Assembly: GCA_013140775.1 (NCBI GenBank)
Contig: JABFSA010000058.1
Span: forward strand, 1-35,555
Length of the DNA: 35,555 nucleotides
Origin: Acidobacteriota bacterium
Lineage (GTDB): Bacteria > Acidobacteriota > Vicinamibacteria > Vicinamibacterales > UBA2999
Reading direction: 5' to 3'
In this document: positions 28,112 to 35,460 of the stretch, piece after piece
Layout of the letters: each line of letters starts with the position of its first letter
Position numbering within the stretch: position 1 is the first letter of the stretch
The notes under the pieces: model-generated
Databases searched by the model: none
Seen by the model: the letters and a program-made list of their open reading frames with translations, nothing else
Told to the model about the DNA's origin: nothing
Program-made: the position numbers and the translations under genes

Positions 28112-31027
28112 ATGAAGCAGTGGTATGTGTCGGCAGCGCTGTGCGTGGCTTTGACGGCGCTGACACCGGCACCGGCTATGGCTCAGCAGGCGAGTGGCAT
28201 CGCGGGCGCCGTGCGTGACACCTCCGGTTCAGTCGTGCCTGGAGTAACGGTGGAGGCTGCAAGCGCAGCGCTCATCGAAAAGGTTCGGTCGGTCGTCACC
28301 GACACCGAAGGGCGCTACAACATCGTGGACCTGCGGCCGGGCACGTACACGGTGACCTTCACGCTGCCTGGTTTCCGCGTGTTCAGGCGCGAAGGGATCA
28401 GTTTGACGTCGGGCTTCACCGCGACCGTCAACGCCGACCTGGAGGTGGGTGGCCTCGAGGAGACGATCACCGTGACTGGTGAGACGCCGCTCGTCGATAC
28501 GCAGAACGTCCGGCGCCAGACGGTCATCTCCGACGAGATGCTCGACACGCTGCCGACGAGCACCAAGCAGGCCAACTCGCTCGTCGCGTTGACGCTCGGG
28601 CTGCAGGGGATTGCCGACGTCGCCGGGATCTACGCGACGCAGGTCGGCACGGGGACCTTCCACGGCAAGGGAGGCGCACGCACCCAGATGGACGGCATGA
28701 GCGTCCAGAACATGACCGGGAATACCGGCTATCAGCTCAATTCGGCGCTCGTCCAGGAGATGACGCTGCAGTCAACCGGGATCTCGGCCGAGGGAAACGC
28801 CGAAGGGATCCTGGTGAACCTGATCCCCAAGGAGGGGGGCAATGTCTTCTCTGGCATGGCCTCTGGGCTGTACACGAACGACAGCCTGGCCGGCAACAAC
28901 CTGAGCGACGATCTGCGAGGTCGAGGACTGAACTCGATCAACACGCCGCTGAAGATCTACGACATGACGGCGGCGCTCGGCGGACCGATCAGGCGGGACC
29001 GGCTCTGGTTCTACACGGCACATCGCGAGTGGGGCAACGCGCACGAGATGGCCGGGTTCTACTGGAACAAGACGCAGGGGAGTCCGTTCTACACCTATGA
29101 CCCGCGCACCGACCCGCCGGCCACGCGCAAGCAGTGGTTCGAGTCGCACGCTGCGCGCGTCACCTGGCAGGCGACGCAGGCCAGCAAGTTCAACTTCTTC
29201 GCCGACGTGCAGGACGCGTGCATCTGCCGAACAGGGACGACGGTAGCTGGGTCGGGCGTCGGTCTTGCGCCAGAGGGAACGCTCGCGTATCACTTCCGGC
29301 CGACCGGCTTCTTCCAGGGCTCGTGGAGTGCGCCGCTCACCAACCGGCTGCTGCTGGACGGCGCCTTCTCGGCCACCATCAACCACTGGCCACAGTTCCG
29401 ATCGCCGGGCGTCGAGTCGCATCACATCTCGATTCTCGAGCAGTCGACCGGCGTGCGCTACAACGCACGCGAGACCTACGACGATCCCAACGTACAGGAT
29501 CGCCTGGCTGAGCGCTTCTCGGTGTCGTACGTCACCGGCACGCACGCGCTCAAGTTCGGGGTGCAGGACGAGCAGGGCTTCCTCAAGGCCTTCCGCAATG
29601 CGCAGGATGGCAACGTCAGCTACACCTTCAACAACGCACGTCCGGTAAGCCTGACGCAATATGCGACGCCGTACGAGCTGCAGAACCGCTTCAAGCATGA
29701 CCTCGGGATCTACGCGCAGGATCAGTGGGCGATCAACCGGCTGACGCTCAACCTCGGCGTCCGGTTCGACTATTTCTACGGCTACGTCCCGGCACAGGAG
29801 GTGCCCGCGACGACGTTCCTGCCCGCGCGGAGCTACGACGAGGTAAAGAACGTGCCCTCCTGGACCGACCTCAGCCCGCGGGTTGGCGCCGCTTACGATC
29901 TCTTTGGCGATGGACGCACCGCGCTGAAGATCTCGATCGGGCGTTACGTCGGCAAGTCGGTCGTCGAGATCGCGAATGCGAACAACCCGATCGTCGCGTC
30001 GGTGAACCAGGTGAACCGGTCGTGGACCGACGCCAACGCCAACTACGTCCCCGATTGTGACCTGAGGGTCAGGACGGCGAACGGTGAGTGCGGGGCTCTC
30101 CTGAATCAGAACTTCGGTTCGCCGGTCATCACCACACGCTATGCGAAGGAGCTGCTCGAGGGCTTTGGCGTCCGGCCGTACAACTGGGACGTCGGCGCCG
30201 AGGTGCAGCGCCAGATCGGCTCCAACGTGTCGGTGACGGCCGGTTACTACCGCAACTGGTACGGCAACTTCCGCGTGACCGACAACCTCGAGGTGGGACC
30301 TGAGAATTACAGCCCGTACTGCGTGAGCCCCCCATCCGACAACCGGCTGCCCGGGGGCGGAGGGTACCAGGTGTGCGGCATGTACGACCTCAACCCCGAC
30401 CGTGTCGGGCGCGTGAACAACCTCGTGCGCCCGGCGTCCGACTTCGGCGATCAGAAGCAGGTGTCGAACTTCTTCACGTTCGGCGCCGAGGCGCGGTTCG
30501 ACTCGGGAGCGCGGTTTGGCGGCGGCGTCGATACCGGGCGCACCGTCACCGACGCGTGCTTCGTCGTCGATTCGCCGCAGCAGCAGCTCAACTGCAAGGT
30601 GTCGCCGCCGTTCGCCGCTCAAACACAGATCAAGCTGAACGGCAGCTACCCCTTGCCCGGAGACTTCTTCGTCAGCGCGGTCTACCAGAACCTACCGGGC
30701 ACGATGTACGCCGCCGAGTTCGCCGCCAGCAACGCGCTCATCCAGCCCTCACTCGGACGGCAGCTCTCGTCGGGCACTACTGCTGTCGTGCCGCTGCTGC
30801 CGCCCCAGACAGAGTTCGAGGATCGGGTGACGCGTCTCGACTTCCGGATGGCGAAGTCCATACGTTTTGGCCAGCGCTATCGGCTTCAGGGCAACATCGA
30901 CTTCTATAACGCGTTCAACGCGAGCTCGATCCTGGCGATCACCAACGCGTACGGCGCGAGGTGGCGGCTGCCGACGCTTATTCTCGAGCCACGCATCCTG
31001 CAGTTCAGCGCGCAGCTCACCTTCTAG
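28112..31027 (+). CDS. TonB-dependent receptor with carboxypeptidase-regulatory-like domain
   Basis: A 971-residue outer-membrane protein. The start is ATG 28112 after GGAGG; the signal peptide ends PAMAQQ (about 26). Residues 27-113 form a carboxypeptidase D regulatory-like beta-sandwich (GAVRDTSGSVVPGVTVEA to LRPGTYTVTF). A plug region follows (about 115-250: EETITVTGETPLVDT, LDTLPTSTKQANSLV, GKGGARTQMDGMSVQN). Then comes a large beta-barrel ending LQFSAQLTF, with the terminal Phe typical of outer-membrane proteins. No clear TonB box was found. Several Cys pairs sit in predicted outer loops (CIC near 371-373; CDLRVRTANGEC; YCVSPP with VCGMYD; ACFVV with LNCKV). Receptors of this build are numerous in Acidobacteriota; the ligand is unknown. 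It is the last gene of the operon from 25809. Confidence 0.92.
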   Translation: MKQWYVSAALCVALTALTPAPAMAQQASGIAGAVRDTSGSVVPGVTVEAASAALIEKVRSVVTDTEGRYNIVDLRPGTYTVTFTLPGFRVFRREGISLTSGFTATVNADLEVGGLEETITVTGETPLVDTQNVRRQTVISDEMLDTLPTSTKQANSLVALTLGLQGIADVAGIYATQVGTGTFHGKGGARTQMDGMSVQNMTGNTGYQLNSALVQEMTLQSTGISAEGNAEGILVNLIPKEGGNVFSGMASGLYTNDSLAGNNLSDDLRGRGLNSINTPLKIYDMTAALGGPIRRDRLWFYTAHREWGNAHEMAGFYWNKTQGSPFYTYDPRTDPPATRKQWFESHAARVTWQATQASKFNFFADVQDACICRTGTTVAGSGVGLAPEGTLAYHFRPTGFFQGSWSAPLTNRLLLDGAFSATINHWPQFRSPGVESHHISILEQSTGVRYNARETYDDPNVQDRLAERFSVSYVTGTHALKFGVQDEQGFLKAFRNAQDGNVSYTFNNARPVSLTQYATPYELQNRFKHDLGIYAQDQWAINRLTLNLGVRFDYFYGYVPAQEVPATTFLPARSYDEVKNVPSWTDLSPRVGAAYDLFGDGRTALKISIGRYVGKSVVEIANANNPIVASVNQVNRSWTDANANYVPDCDLRVRTANGECGALLNQNFGSPVITTRYAKELLEGFGVRPYNWDVGAEVQRQIGSNVSVTAGYYRNWYGNFRVTDNLEVGPENYSPYCVSPPSDNRLPGGGGYQVCGMYDLNPDRVGRVNNLVRPASDFGDQKQVSNFFTFGAEARFDSGARFGGGVDTGRTVTDACFVVDSPQQQLNCKVSPPFAAQTQIKLNGSYPLPGDFFVSAVYQNLPGTMYAAEFAASNALIQPSLGRQLSSGTTAVVPLLPPQTEFEDRVTRLDFRMAKSIRFGQRYRLQGNIDFYNAFNASSILAITNAYGARWRLPTLILEPRILQFSAQLTF

Positions 31028-31097
31028 CCCGTTGCTGAACGGCGCCGCCATTGCCCGAACCTCATCGCCGGGTAGCGTCGGCCGGCTGGTGTCAGGA

Positions 31098-32423
31098 TTA
31101 ATTCGTGCGGAGCAGGTCGAGAAGCGCCGTCACTTCCGCCCGCACGGCTCCCTTGAGTGTGGCTTCGAGCTCGGGAACCCATTCAGGAGAATGGGGCGCA
31201 GGGACCGGAATTCCGCTGGCGCGTGCCGCGGCGAGCTTCGCCGGAGCGACGGCGCCGATGTGCAGAAGGGCGGATGGAACGCCAGCCAGGCCGTATTGCG
31301 CGAAGTCCTCGGACGTCATCTTCTGCGGCATCTCGACCACGTTGGCTTCGCCCATCCTCTTCTTCAGCGCCGCGGCGAGTCGGAGGGTAAGGGTCGGATC
31401 GTTGTAGACGGGCGCGCCAGCCTCGGCCGGTACGTCCACCTGAGGTTCGCGTGGAGCGCCGGCCGAGAGCGCCTCGCCTCTGGCGATCCGCCTGATCGCT
31501 GCCATCGTGCGAGTGCGAACCTCGGGCGTGTAGGTCCGCACCGACAATTGCAGCCGCACCTCATCAGGGATGATGTTGCCCTGCGTGCCGCCGTGGATCG
31601 AACCAACCGTAATGACAACAGGATCGACCGGGTTGTTCTCGCGGGCGACGATGGTCTGCAGCGAGAGGACGATCCGTGATGCAAGCACGACCGGATCGAC
31701 AGTGCTGTGGGGCATCGCGGCGTGACCGCCGCGACCGTATACCGTGATGGTCACCGCGTCGGACATCGCGCGGAAGTAGCCTGGGTGGTAGCCGATCGTC
31801 CCGGCGGGCATCGTGTCGTCGTCGTGAAGTGAGAGCGCGAAGTCGGGGCGAGGAAACTTGGTGAAGAGGCCGTCTTTCAGCATTGCGGCTGCACCCTGCG
31901 AACCCTCTTCGGCGGGCTGACCAACCATCATGAGCGTGCCTCGCCAGCTGTCACGATGCTGGGCCATCAGTCGCGCGGTGCCCAGCCAGGCCGCCATATG
32001 CAGGTCGTGCCCGCAGGCGTGCATCACAGGAACCGTCTGGCCGGCAGCGTTCTTCGTGACGGCGACGCTGGCGAACGGCAGGCCGGTTTTCTCCTCAACG
32101 GGAAGCGCGTCGAGCTCCGTGCGCATCATGACCGTGGGTCCGGGCCCGTTTCTCAATACCGCGACAACGCCTGTGCGTCCCACGCCAGTGGTGACCTCGA
32201 ACCCGAGCTCCTTTACGCGGGCAGCCAGCGTCGCTGCCGTACGCGTCTCCTGAAACGCGATCTCCGGGTTCTTGTGGAGGTCGATGTACAGCGCTTCGAG
32301 TTCCGGGTAGATCGCGTTCACTTCGGCGGGTGTGGGTGTGGTCCATGGTCCGCCGCCGGATTGAGCTGAGAGTCCGGTCGTGGCTACGAGCGTGACTAGA
32401 ACAATGATTCGCGGGAGATACAT
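31098..32423 (-). CDS. Secreted M20D-type amidohydrolase (metallopeptidase)
   Basis: A 441-residue enzyme of the M20D/IAA-amino-acid hydrolase group with a signal peptide (1-20, ending TGLSAQ). Metal-site motifs are HACGHDLH (135-142) and QPAEEGSQGA with the catalytic Glu pair at 172-173. RTELDALPVEEKTGLP corresponds to the usual RADMDALP, with Glu-Leu in place of Asp-Met. The dimerisation part has GRGGHAAMPHSTVDPV. The C-terminal motif region reads MTSEDFAQYGLAGVPSALLHIGA. Substrates of the group are N-acyl amino acids or amides such as hippurate. The start is ATG 32423; the frame is open upstream but without protein-like sequence. It is convergent to the receptor gene, with 70 bp between containing no clear terminator. 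The 32424-32505 gap holds nothing recognisable. Confidence 0.92.
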   Translation of the reverse strand: MYLPRIIVLVTLVATTGLSAQSGGGPWTTPTPAEVNAIYPELEALYIDLHKNPEIAFQETRTAATLAARVKELGFEVTTGVGRTGVVAVLRNGPGPTVMMRTELDALPVEEKTGLPFASVAVTKNAAGQTVPVMHACGHDLHMAAWLGTARLMAQHRDSWRGTLMMVGQPAEEGSQGAAAMLKDGLFTKFPRPDFALSLHDDDTMPAGTIGYHPGYFRAMSDAVTITVYGRGGHAAMPHSTVDPVVLASRIVLSLQTIVARENNPVDPVVITVGSIHGGTQGNIIPDEVRLQLSVRTYTPEVRTRTMAAIRRIARGEALSAGAPREPQVDVPAEAGAPVYNDPTLTLRLAAALKKRMGEANVVEMPQKMTSEDFAQYGLAGVPSALLHIGAVAPAKLAAARASGIPVPAPHSPEWVPELEATLKGAVRAEVTALLDLLRTN

Positions 32424-32505
32424 GGCAGTCCTCAAGTTCGGTCTCAGGCGAGCACGATTGTGCCAAGGATATCGAATAACTGTCGTTCTCTCGCTGCGCC
32501 GTGTA

Positions 32506-32934
32506 TCACGCGAGATGAGAAGGCCTGGTCTGCCGCCTGGCAACCACTAGGGCTGTGATGAACAGAATGACAACCATCGGCAACCACAGAATGCGCTCCC
32601 ACTTGCTTGGCGTGAAAATGTGGGCCAGGACCGCAACACCGCAATATGCAACCACGACCCAGATCAACTTCCGGGATAGCGAATGCCAACGTGGCAGGAG
32701 TACACCCGCTCGAACCAGTACGACAAGGGCTAGAAGAACCAGGATCGCTGCGGATGCCACCGAGGCGACACGCATGGGAGCAGGAAGCCGCCCGCTGTAA
32801 GCTCCACCCCAACTGAGCTCTGCCCACGGCATCCCAAGGGCAAGCGCACCGTGAAACGTGACAGCGAGAAGTGCGATGGCTGCGAAGCTATACGCCGCGA
32901 GCGGACTCACATTCTTTGGGCTTGGCCCGATCAT
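32506..32934 (-). CDS. Four-helix membrane protein, function unknown
   Basis: A 142-residue protein with four predicted membrane helices (about 12-33, 55-76, 87-107 and 115-132). The loop between the first two is WAELSWGGAYSGRLPAPMR, with several conserved-looking Trp and Gly residues. It has a short basic C-terminus (RRQTRPSHLA). I do not recognise the family well enough to name it. The reading frame is complete, and the hydrophobic pattern on this strand is much more protein-like than any other frame here. It is the leftmost of a run of small minus-strand orphan genes. Confidence 0.65.
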   Translation of the reverse strand: MIGPSPKNVSPLAAYSFAAIALLAVTFHGALALGMPWAELSWGGAYSGRLPAPMRVASVASAAILVLLALVVLVRAGVLLPRWHSLSRKLIWVVVAYCGVAVLAHIFTPSKWERILWLPMVVILFITALVVARRQTRPSHLA

Positions 32935-32987
32935 GCCCGCCGCTCGTCGGCCGCGGCGGAGGTTGGGGATCGAGTCACGAGGCCTTA

Positions 32988-33407
32988 CTAAATGGAGCGC
33001 ATCCGGTTGTTCTTCGGATTGTGCTCGAGTTCCGCCTTGCCCAGGGCTTCCATCAAGGGCGGCACGTACATCGCAAATCGCCCGCGGAGGCCCTTCTTCA
33101 AGCCGTACCAGCCTTTCACCGGATTCTTCGGAGAGCGCGCCCAGGCCTCGACCGTGCCTTCCGCCGCAGGCTTCTGCTCATCTGCGCTGCCGAGCAGCAT
33201 CCAATCGCCGTGTTTCTCGAGCATCGCCTCGAGATCGTCGATGCATCGGAGGTGGTATGCGAGCTTGGTACTCCCGACGACGCAGACCAGTGCGGGTGGA
33301 TCCGCCGCCTCGTCGCGATACATCCTGTACTCCGATGTGCCTGGCGGGGTCTTGAGCACCCACGGGTCTGTCGCCGTGCCCTTCCCCTTTACCGCCTCCT
33401 TAGCCAT
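32988..33407 (-). CDS. Small soluble protein of a conserved family of unknown function
   Basis: A 139-residue protein from ATG 33407 with a strong ribosome site AGGAGG six bases upstream. The frame is open to 33629 but the extension is antisense to nothing recognised and reads as non-coding. The protein begins AKEAVKGKGTATDPWVLKTPPGTSEY, then ALVCVVGSTKLAYHLRCIDDLEAML and GDWMLLGSADEQKPA. It ends GWYGLKKGLRGRFAMYVPPLMEALG. I remember this pattern as a widespread uncharacterised family (possibly DUF6855, name not certain). It has no signal peptide or membrane helix. The start overlaps the tail of the broken Rossmann gene by 8 nt. Confidence 0.78.
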   Translation of the reverse strand: MAKEAVKGKGTATDPWVLKTPPGTSEYRMYRDEAADPPALVCVVGSTKLAYHLRCIDDLEAMLEKHGDWMLLGSADEQKPAAEGTVEAWARSPKNPVKGWYGLKKGLRGRFAMYVPPLMEALGKAELEHNPKNNRMRSI

Positions 33408-33660
33408 TTCGTGCCTCCTCAGACAGTTTAGGTCGGTTGATTCTACGAGGGTTGCGGGAGGAAGCCCGTGGCGTATCTTTCGAGTCGGTGCGAATGTCGC
33501 CTGTGACGACGCGTAGTCGTGGACCGGGTGCAGGCAGCTTGTCCGGGGTGCGCACGAGTGCGGTGACCTCAATGTCCGTTGCGGCCGCCTGCTCGATGAC
33601 GTGTCGACCGATGCCACCAGTTGCCCCAAGAACGAGGACTCGTCGCACAGACATGACCAT
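33400..33660 (-). pseudogene. NAD(P)H-binding Rossmann protein, truncated after about 55 residues
   Basis: The frame opens with SVRRVLVLGATGGIGRHVIEQA and continues ALVRTPDKL and RLRVVTGDI. This is the N-terminal Rossmann unit of an NAD(P)H-binding epimerase-like family (GATGxxGxxV motif). After GDI (near 33490) the sequence becomes basic and protein-unlike, and ends at 33400 inside the next gene. Relatives are 200-290 residues, so about three quarters is missing. A deletion that fused the fragment to the upstream part of the next gene would explain it. It starts 6 nt after the TMEM175-like stop. Confidence 0.65.
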
Positions 33661-33666
33661 CCCGTG

Positions 33667-34242
33667 TCAGTTCCTGAGGGTCGACTCTATGCGCCGGTCT
33701 GGTATGAGCCACATGAGGGCCACCGCGAAATAGATGCCCATGGAAAGCCATTCTTGAACGAAGGCAAGTGGAACTGCCGCTACGTACGCCACGATAGAAA
33801 TCTTTCCCTTGAAATCACTGCCGATGGCTTTGGCCAATACCGAGTCCTTGCCATGGTGCTTCACGAGCACGCGCGCCAGGTTGAAGTACGCACCGCCTGC
33901 CATGAGCAGAACAACCCCGTAGAGCGCGACAGGCACGGTGTGAAAGTGGTTCTCGCCCATCCAGCCAGTCACGAAAGGAATTAGTGATAACCAGAACAGA
34001 AGGTGCATGTTCGCCCACAGAATGGGGCCATTCACTCTCTGAATCGCATGCAGAAGGTGGTGGTGATTGTTCCAGTAGATACCGACGAACGTGAAGCTGA
34101 GCACGTAACTGACGAATACGGGAACCAACGGCCGAAGAGAAGCGAGGTCGTCTCCATGGGGGACTTTCATCTCTAACACCATGATTGTGATGATGATGGC
34201 GATCACGCCATCGCTAAACGCTTCCAGCCGATTTCTTCCCAA
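33667..34242 (-). CDS. TMEM175/DUF1211-family membrane channel protein
   Basis: A 191-residue membrane protein with about six helices. The N-terminal RLEAFSDGVIAIIITIMVLEMKVP is the signature of the TMEM175 family (DUF1211), whose RxxxFSD motif forms the pore helix of a potassium-permeable channel. YWNNHHHLLHAIQRVNGPILWANMHLLFWLSLIPF is the conserved second block. Bacterial members have a single six-helix repeat and work as tetramers. The start is ATG 34242. Its role here is probably K+ or general cation leak, inferred from family only. It lies in a series of unrelated minus-strand genes, with an attC-like half-site 23 nt upstream of its start. Confidence 0.92.
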   Translation of the reverse strand: MGRNRLEAFSDGVIAIIITIMVLEMKVPHGDDLASLRPLVPVFVSYVLSFTFVGIYWNNHHHLLHAIQRVNGPILWANMHLLFWLSLIPFVTGWMGENHFHTVPVALYGVVLLMAGGAYFNLARVLVKHHGKDSVLAKAIGSDFKGKISIVAYVAAVPLAFVQEWLSMGIYFAVALMWLIPDRRIESTLRN

Positions 34243-34264
34243 TCGCAGGCTCCTTGCGGAAAAT

Positions 34265-34298
34265 GTCTAATGCAACGCGACTCACCTGCGGCGGGCGC
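34265..34298 (-). other. attC-like half-site (site C)
   Basis: Read on the minus strand, GCGCCCGCCGCAGGTGAGTC (34298-34279) runs into CGCGTTGC and then ATTAGAC (34271-34265). It aligns with the right halves of sites A and B, which share GCCGC(T/A)GGTGA, a CGC block and a GTTRRRY-like end. It lies between the truncated methyltransferase and the TMEM175-like gene. No matching left half was found. Confidence 0.35.
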
Positions 34299-34340
34299 AC
34301 GCTGTGTTCCGAACAGGTAGGTCTTTCGCGCGGCTGCGCC

Positions 34341-34730
34341 CTAAGACAGAGAGCTTGACCTGTTACCCTTGCACGTGAACGCCTGGGTGACCTCCCTTTC
34401 CTGACGGAGGTATCCGATTGAGCTGAAGAGGCACAGAACGGCATCGTAGCGCTTGCCCAATGCGAACTGGCGCATATCGGCGACAGAAAAGGTGCCTGGG
34501 GCGACCTTGGATTGCGCGCTCTTGATGAATTCTGGTTCGAGATCGATCCCATCGACTGCGAAGTCGGTTGCCAGTCGCCTGGCGTGCTCGCCCGTGCCAC
34601 AACCCACATCCAGGATGGACCGAGCGATCGGATGTTCCTGTTTGATGATCGAACGGATAGCGTCAGTTTCGGCGCTGTAGTCCTTGAAAGAGTAGATCTC
34701 GTCGTAGTACTTAGCTGTCTTTGTAAACAT
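34341..34730 (-). pseudogene. SAM-dependent methyltransferase, C-terminally truncated
   Basis: A 129-codon frame from ATG 34730 encodes the first half of a class I methyltransferase. FTKTAKYYDEIYSFKDY is followed by SAM-binding motif I ILDVGCGTGEHARRLA (about 39-54), then VDGIDLEPEFI and VADMRQFALGKRYDAVLCLFSSIGYL. Soon after, at about residue 115, the sequence changes to TCKGNRSSSLS and stops. Relatives are about 240-260 residues and continue with the second half of the sheet, so the gene is cut. The break lies near an attC-like half-site. Catalysis is unlikely, although the SAM-binding part is intact. Confidence 0.65.
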
Positions 34731-34748
34731 CGCGATTGGAATTTGGCA

Positions 34749-34777
34749 GCCTGACGGCAACGCATCACCAGCGGCGC
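34749..34777 (-). other. attC-like half-site (site B)
   Basis: The minus strand reads GCGCCGCTGGTGATGCGTTG, then CCGTCAGGC (ending 34749). The plus-strand 13-mer TCACCAGCGGCGC (34765-34777) is identical to 19105-19117 in site A, and 21 of the 30 positions compared match. GTCAGGC differs from GTTRRRY at one base. It lies between a 46-codon gene fragment and the truncated methyltransferase. Confidence 0.4.
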
Positions 34778-34778
34778 T

Positions 34779-34919
34779 TCACGGATCGTCCGCGCCAGCG
34801 AGTCCTTCGTCGTTTACGGTGTCGCAGATCCAACCGGCGGCGCGAAAAAGCCGGACGGCCTCGACAGGCACGTTCTCCCCGTCGATTGACAGCCCATCCG
34901 CCAGATTGGCCAGCACCAC
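34779..34919 (-). pseudogene. Gene fragment (46 codons) of unknown family
   Basis: From a GTG at 34919 the frame reads VVLANLADGLSIDGENVPVE, then AVRLFRAAGWICDTVNDEGL, to a TGA at 34781-34779. The amphipathic pattern looks like the end of a real protein, but the frame is closed by a stop at about 34980 upstream and no start or N-terminal domain is seen. It resembles the C-terminal helices of HD-type domains only loosely. The attC-like half-site begins 2 nt after its stop codon. Confidence 0.3.
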
Positions 34920-34972
34920 GGCCGTCGGGTGCAGCGCCGAGCTAGCCGGACCCGTGCAACACCTCCCGGCAC

Positions 34973-35440
34973 TCAGTTATCGACTTCCACTTCTTCTTCT
35001 TTCTCGATCGTTGGCGTTGTCTTGTCGTCGTCTGGAAGCGTGCTACCTTGAAGATCCTTAGCATTCTCGGCTGTGTTCTCGCGGACGATCTCGAGTTCCT
35101 CCGTCTTGCCGTCGCCGCCTTGCACGACAACGACTTCGACTCTCGCGCCACCCCGCTCGACGAACTTCGTCTCCTTGACCACGACCACGCGGTTGTCGTC
35201 GAGAGTCAGCTCCCAGCCAATCGCTAGTGCAACCGGAGCGATCCAGATCCGCCGGCCTCCGACTACTCGGAAGGTGACGTGGCGCCGGACTCTCCGCCGC
35301 ACGCGCCGCCGTACGCGACGCCTGGCTCGGACGGCTGGCCGTTGTCGGGCCGTCGCGGTATCGGCAACGCCCAACACACACGCGCCGACGAACAGTCCCG
35401 CGAAGAACGAAAGAGCGCTGCGACGATCTAACCTGGTCAT
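34973..35440 (-). CDS. Secreted low-complexity protein: Arg-rich segment and acidic tail
   Basis: A 155-residue exported protein from ATG 35440 with GGAG eight bases upstream. The signal peptide (about 1-32) is ALSFFAGLFVGACVLGVADTATA. Next comes a very basic tract with three repeats of RRVRR (about residues 38-55). A predicted beta-rich core follows (VTFRVVGGRRIWIAPVALAIGWELTLDDNRVVVVKETKFVE). The end is an acidic tail with DDDKTTPTIEKEEEVEVD. The charges could bind nucleic acid, lipopolysaccharide or each other. No family is recognised. The 5' region lies in a perfect inverted repeat at the window end. Confidence 0.65.
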   Translation of the reverse strand: MTRLDRRSALSFFAGLFVGACVLGVADTATARQRPAVRARRRVRRRVRRRVRRHVTFRVVGGRRIWIAPVALAIGWELTLDDNRVVVVKETKFVERGGARVEVVVVQGGDGKTEELEIVRENTAENAKDLQGSTLPDDDKTTPTIEKEEEVEVDN

Positions 35441-35460
35441 CTCCCCACTCCTTCTGCGCG

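Noticed and set aside
26832..28172. A 446-codon minus-strand ORF opposite paralogue 3
   Set aside because: Antisense shadow rich in Arg; no start context or domain.
28772..30622. A 616-codon minus-strand ORF opposite the TonB-dependent receptor
   Set aside because: A shadow of the receptor gene. The plus strand has signal peptide, domains and C-terminal Phe; the opposite frame has none.
31028..31097. An intrinsic terminator between the receptor and the M20D gene
   Set aside because: A short CCGTT/AACGG stem is present but has no T-run on either strand.
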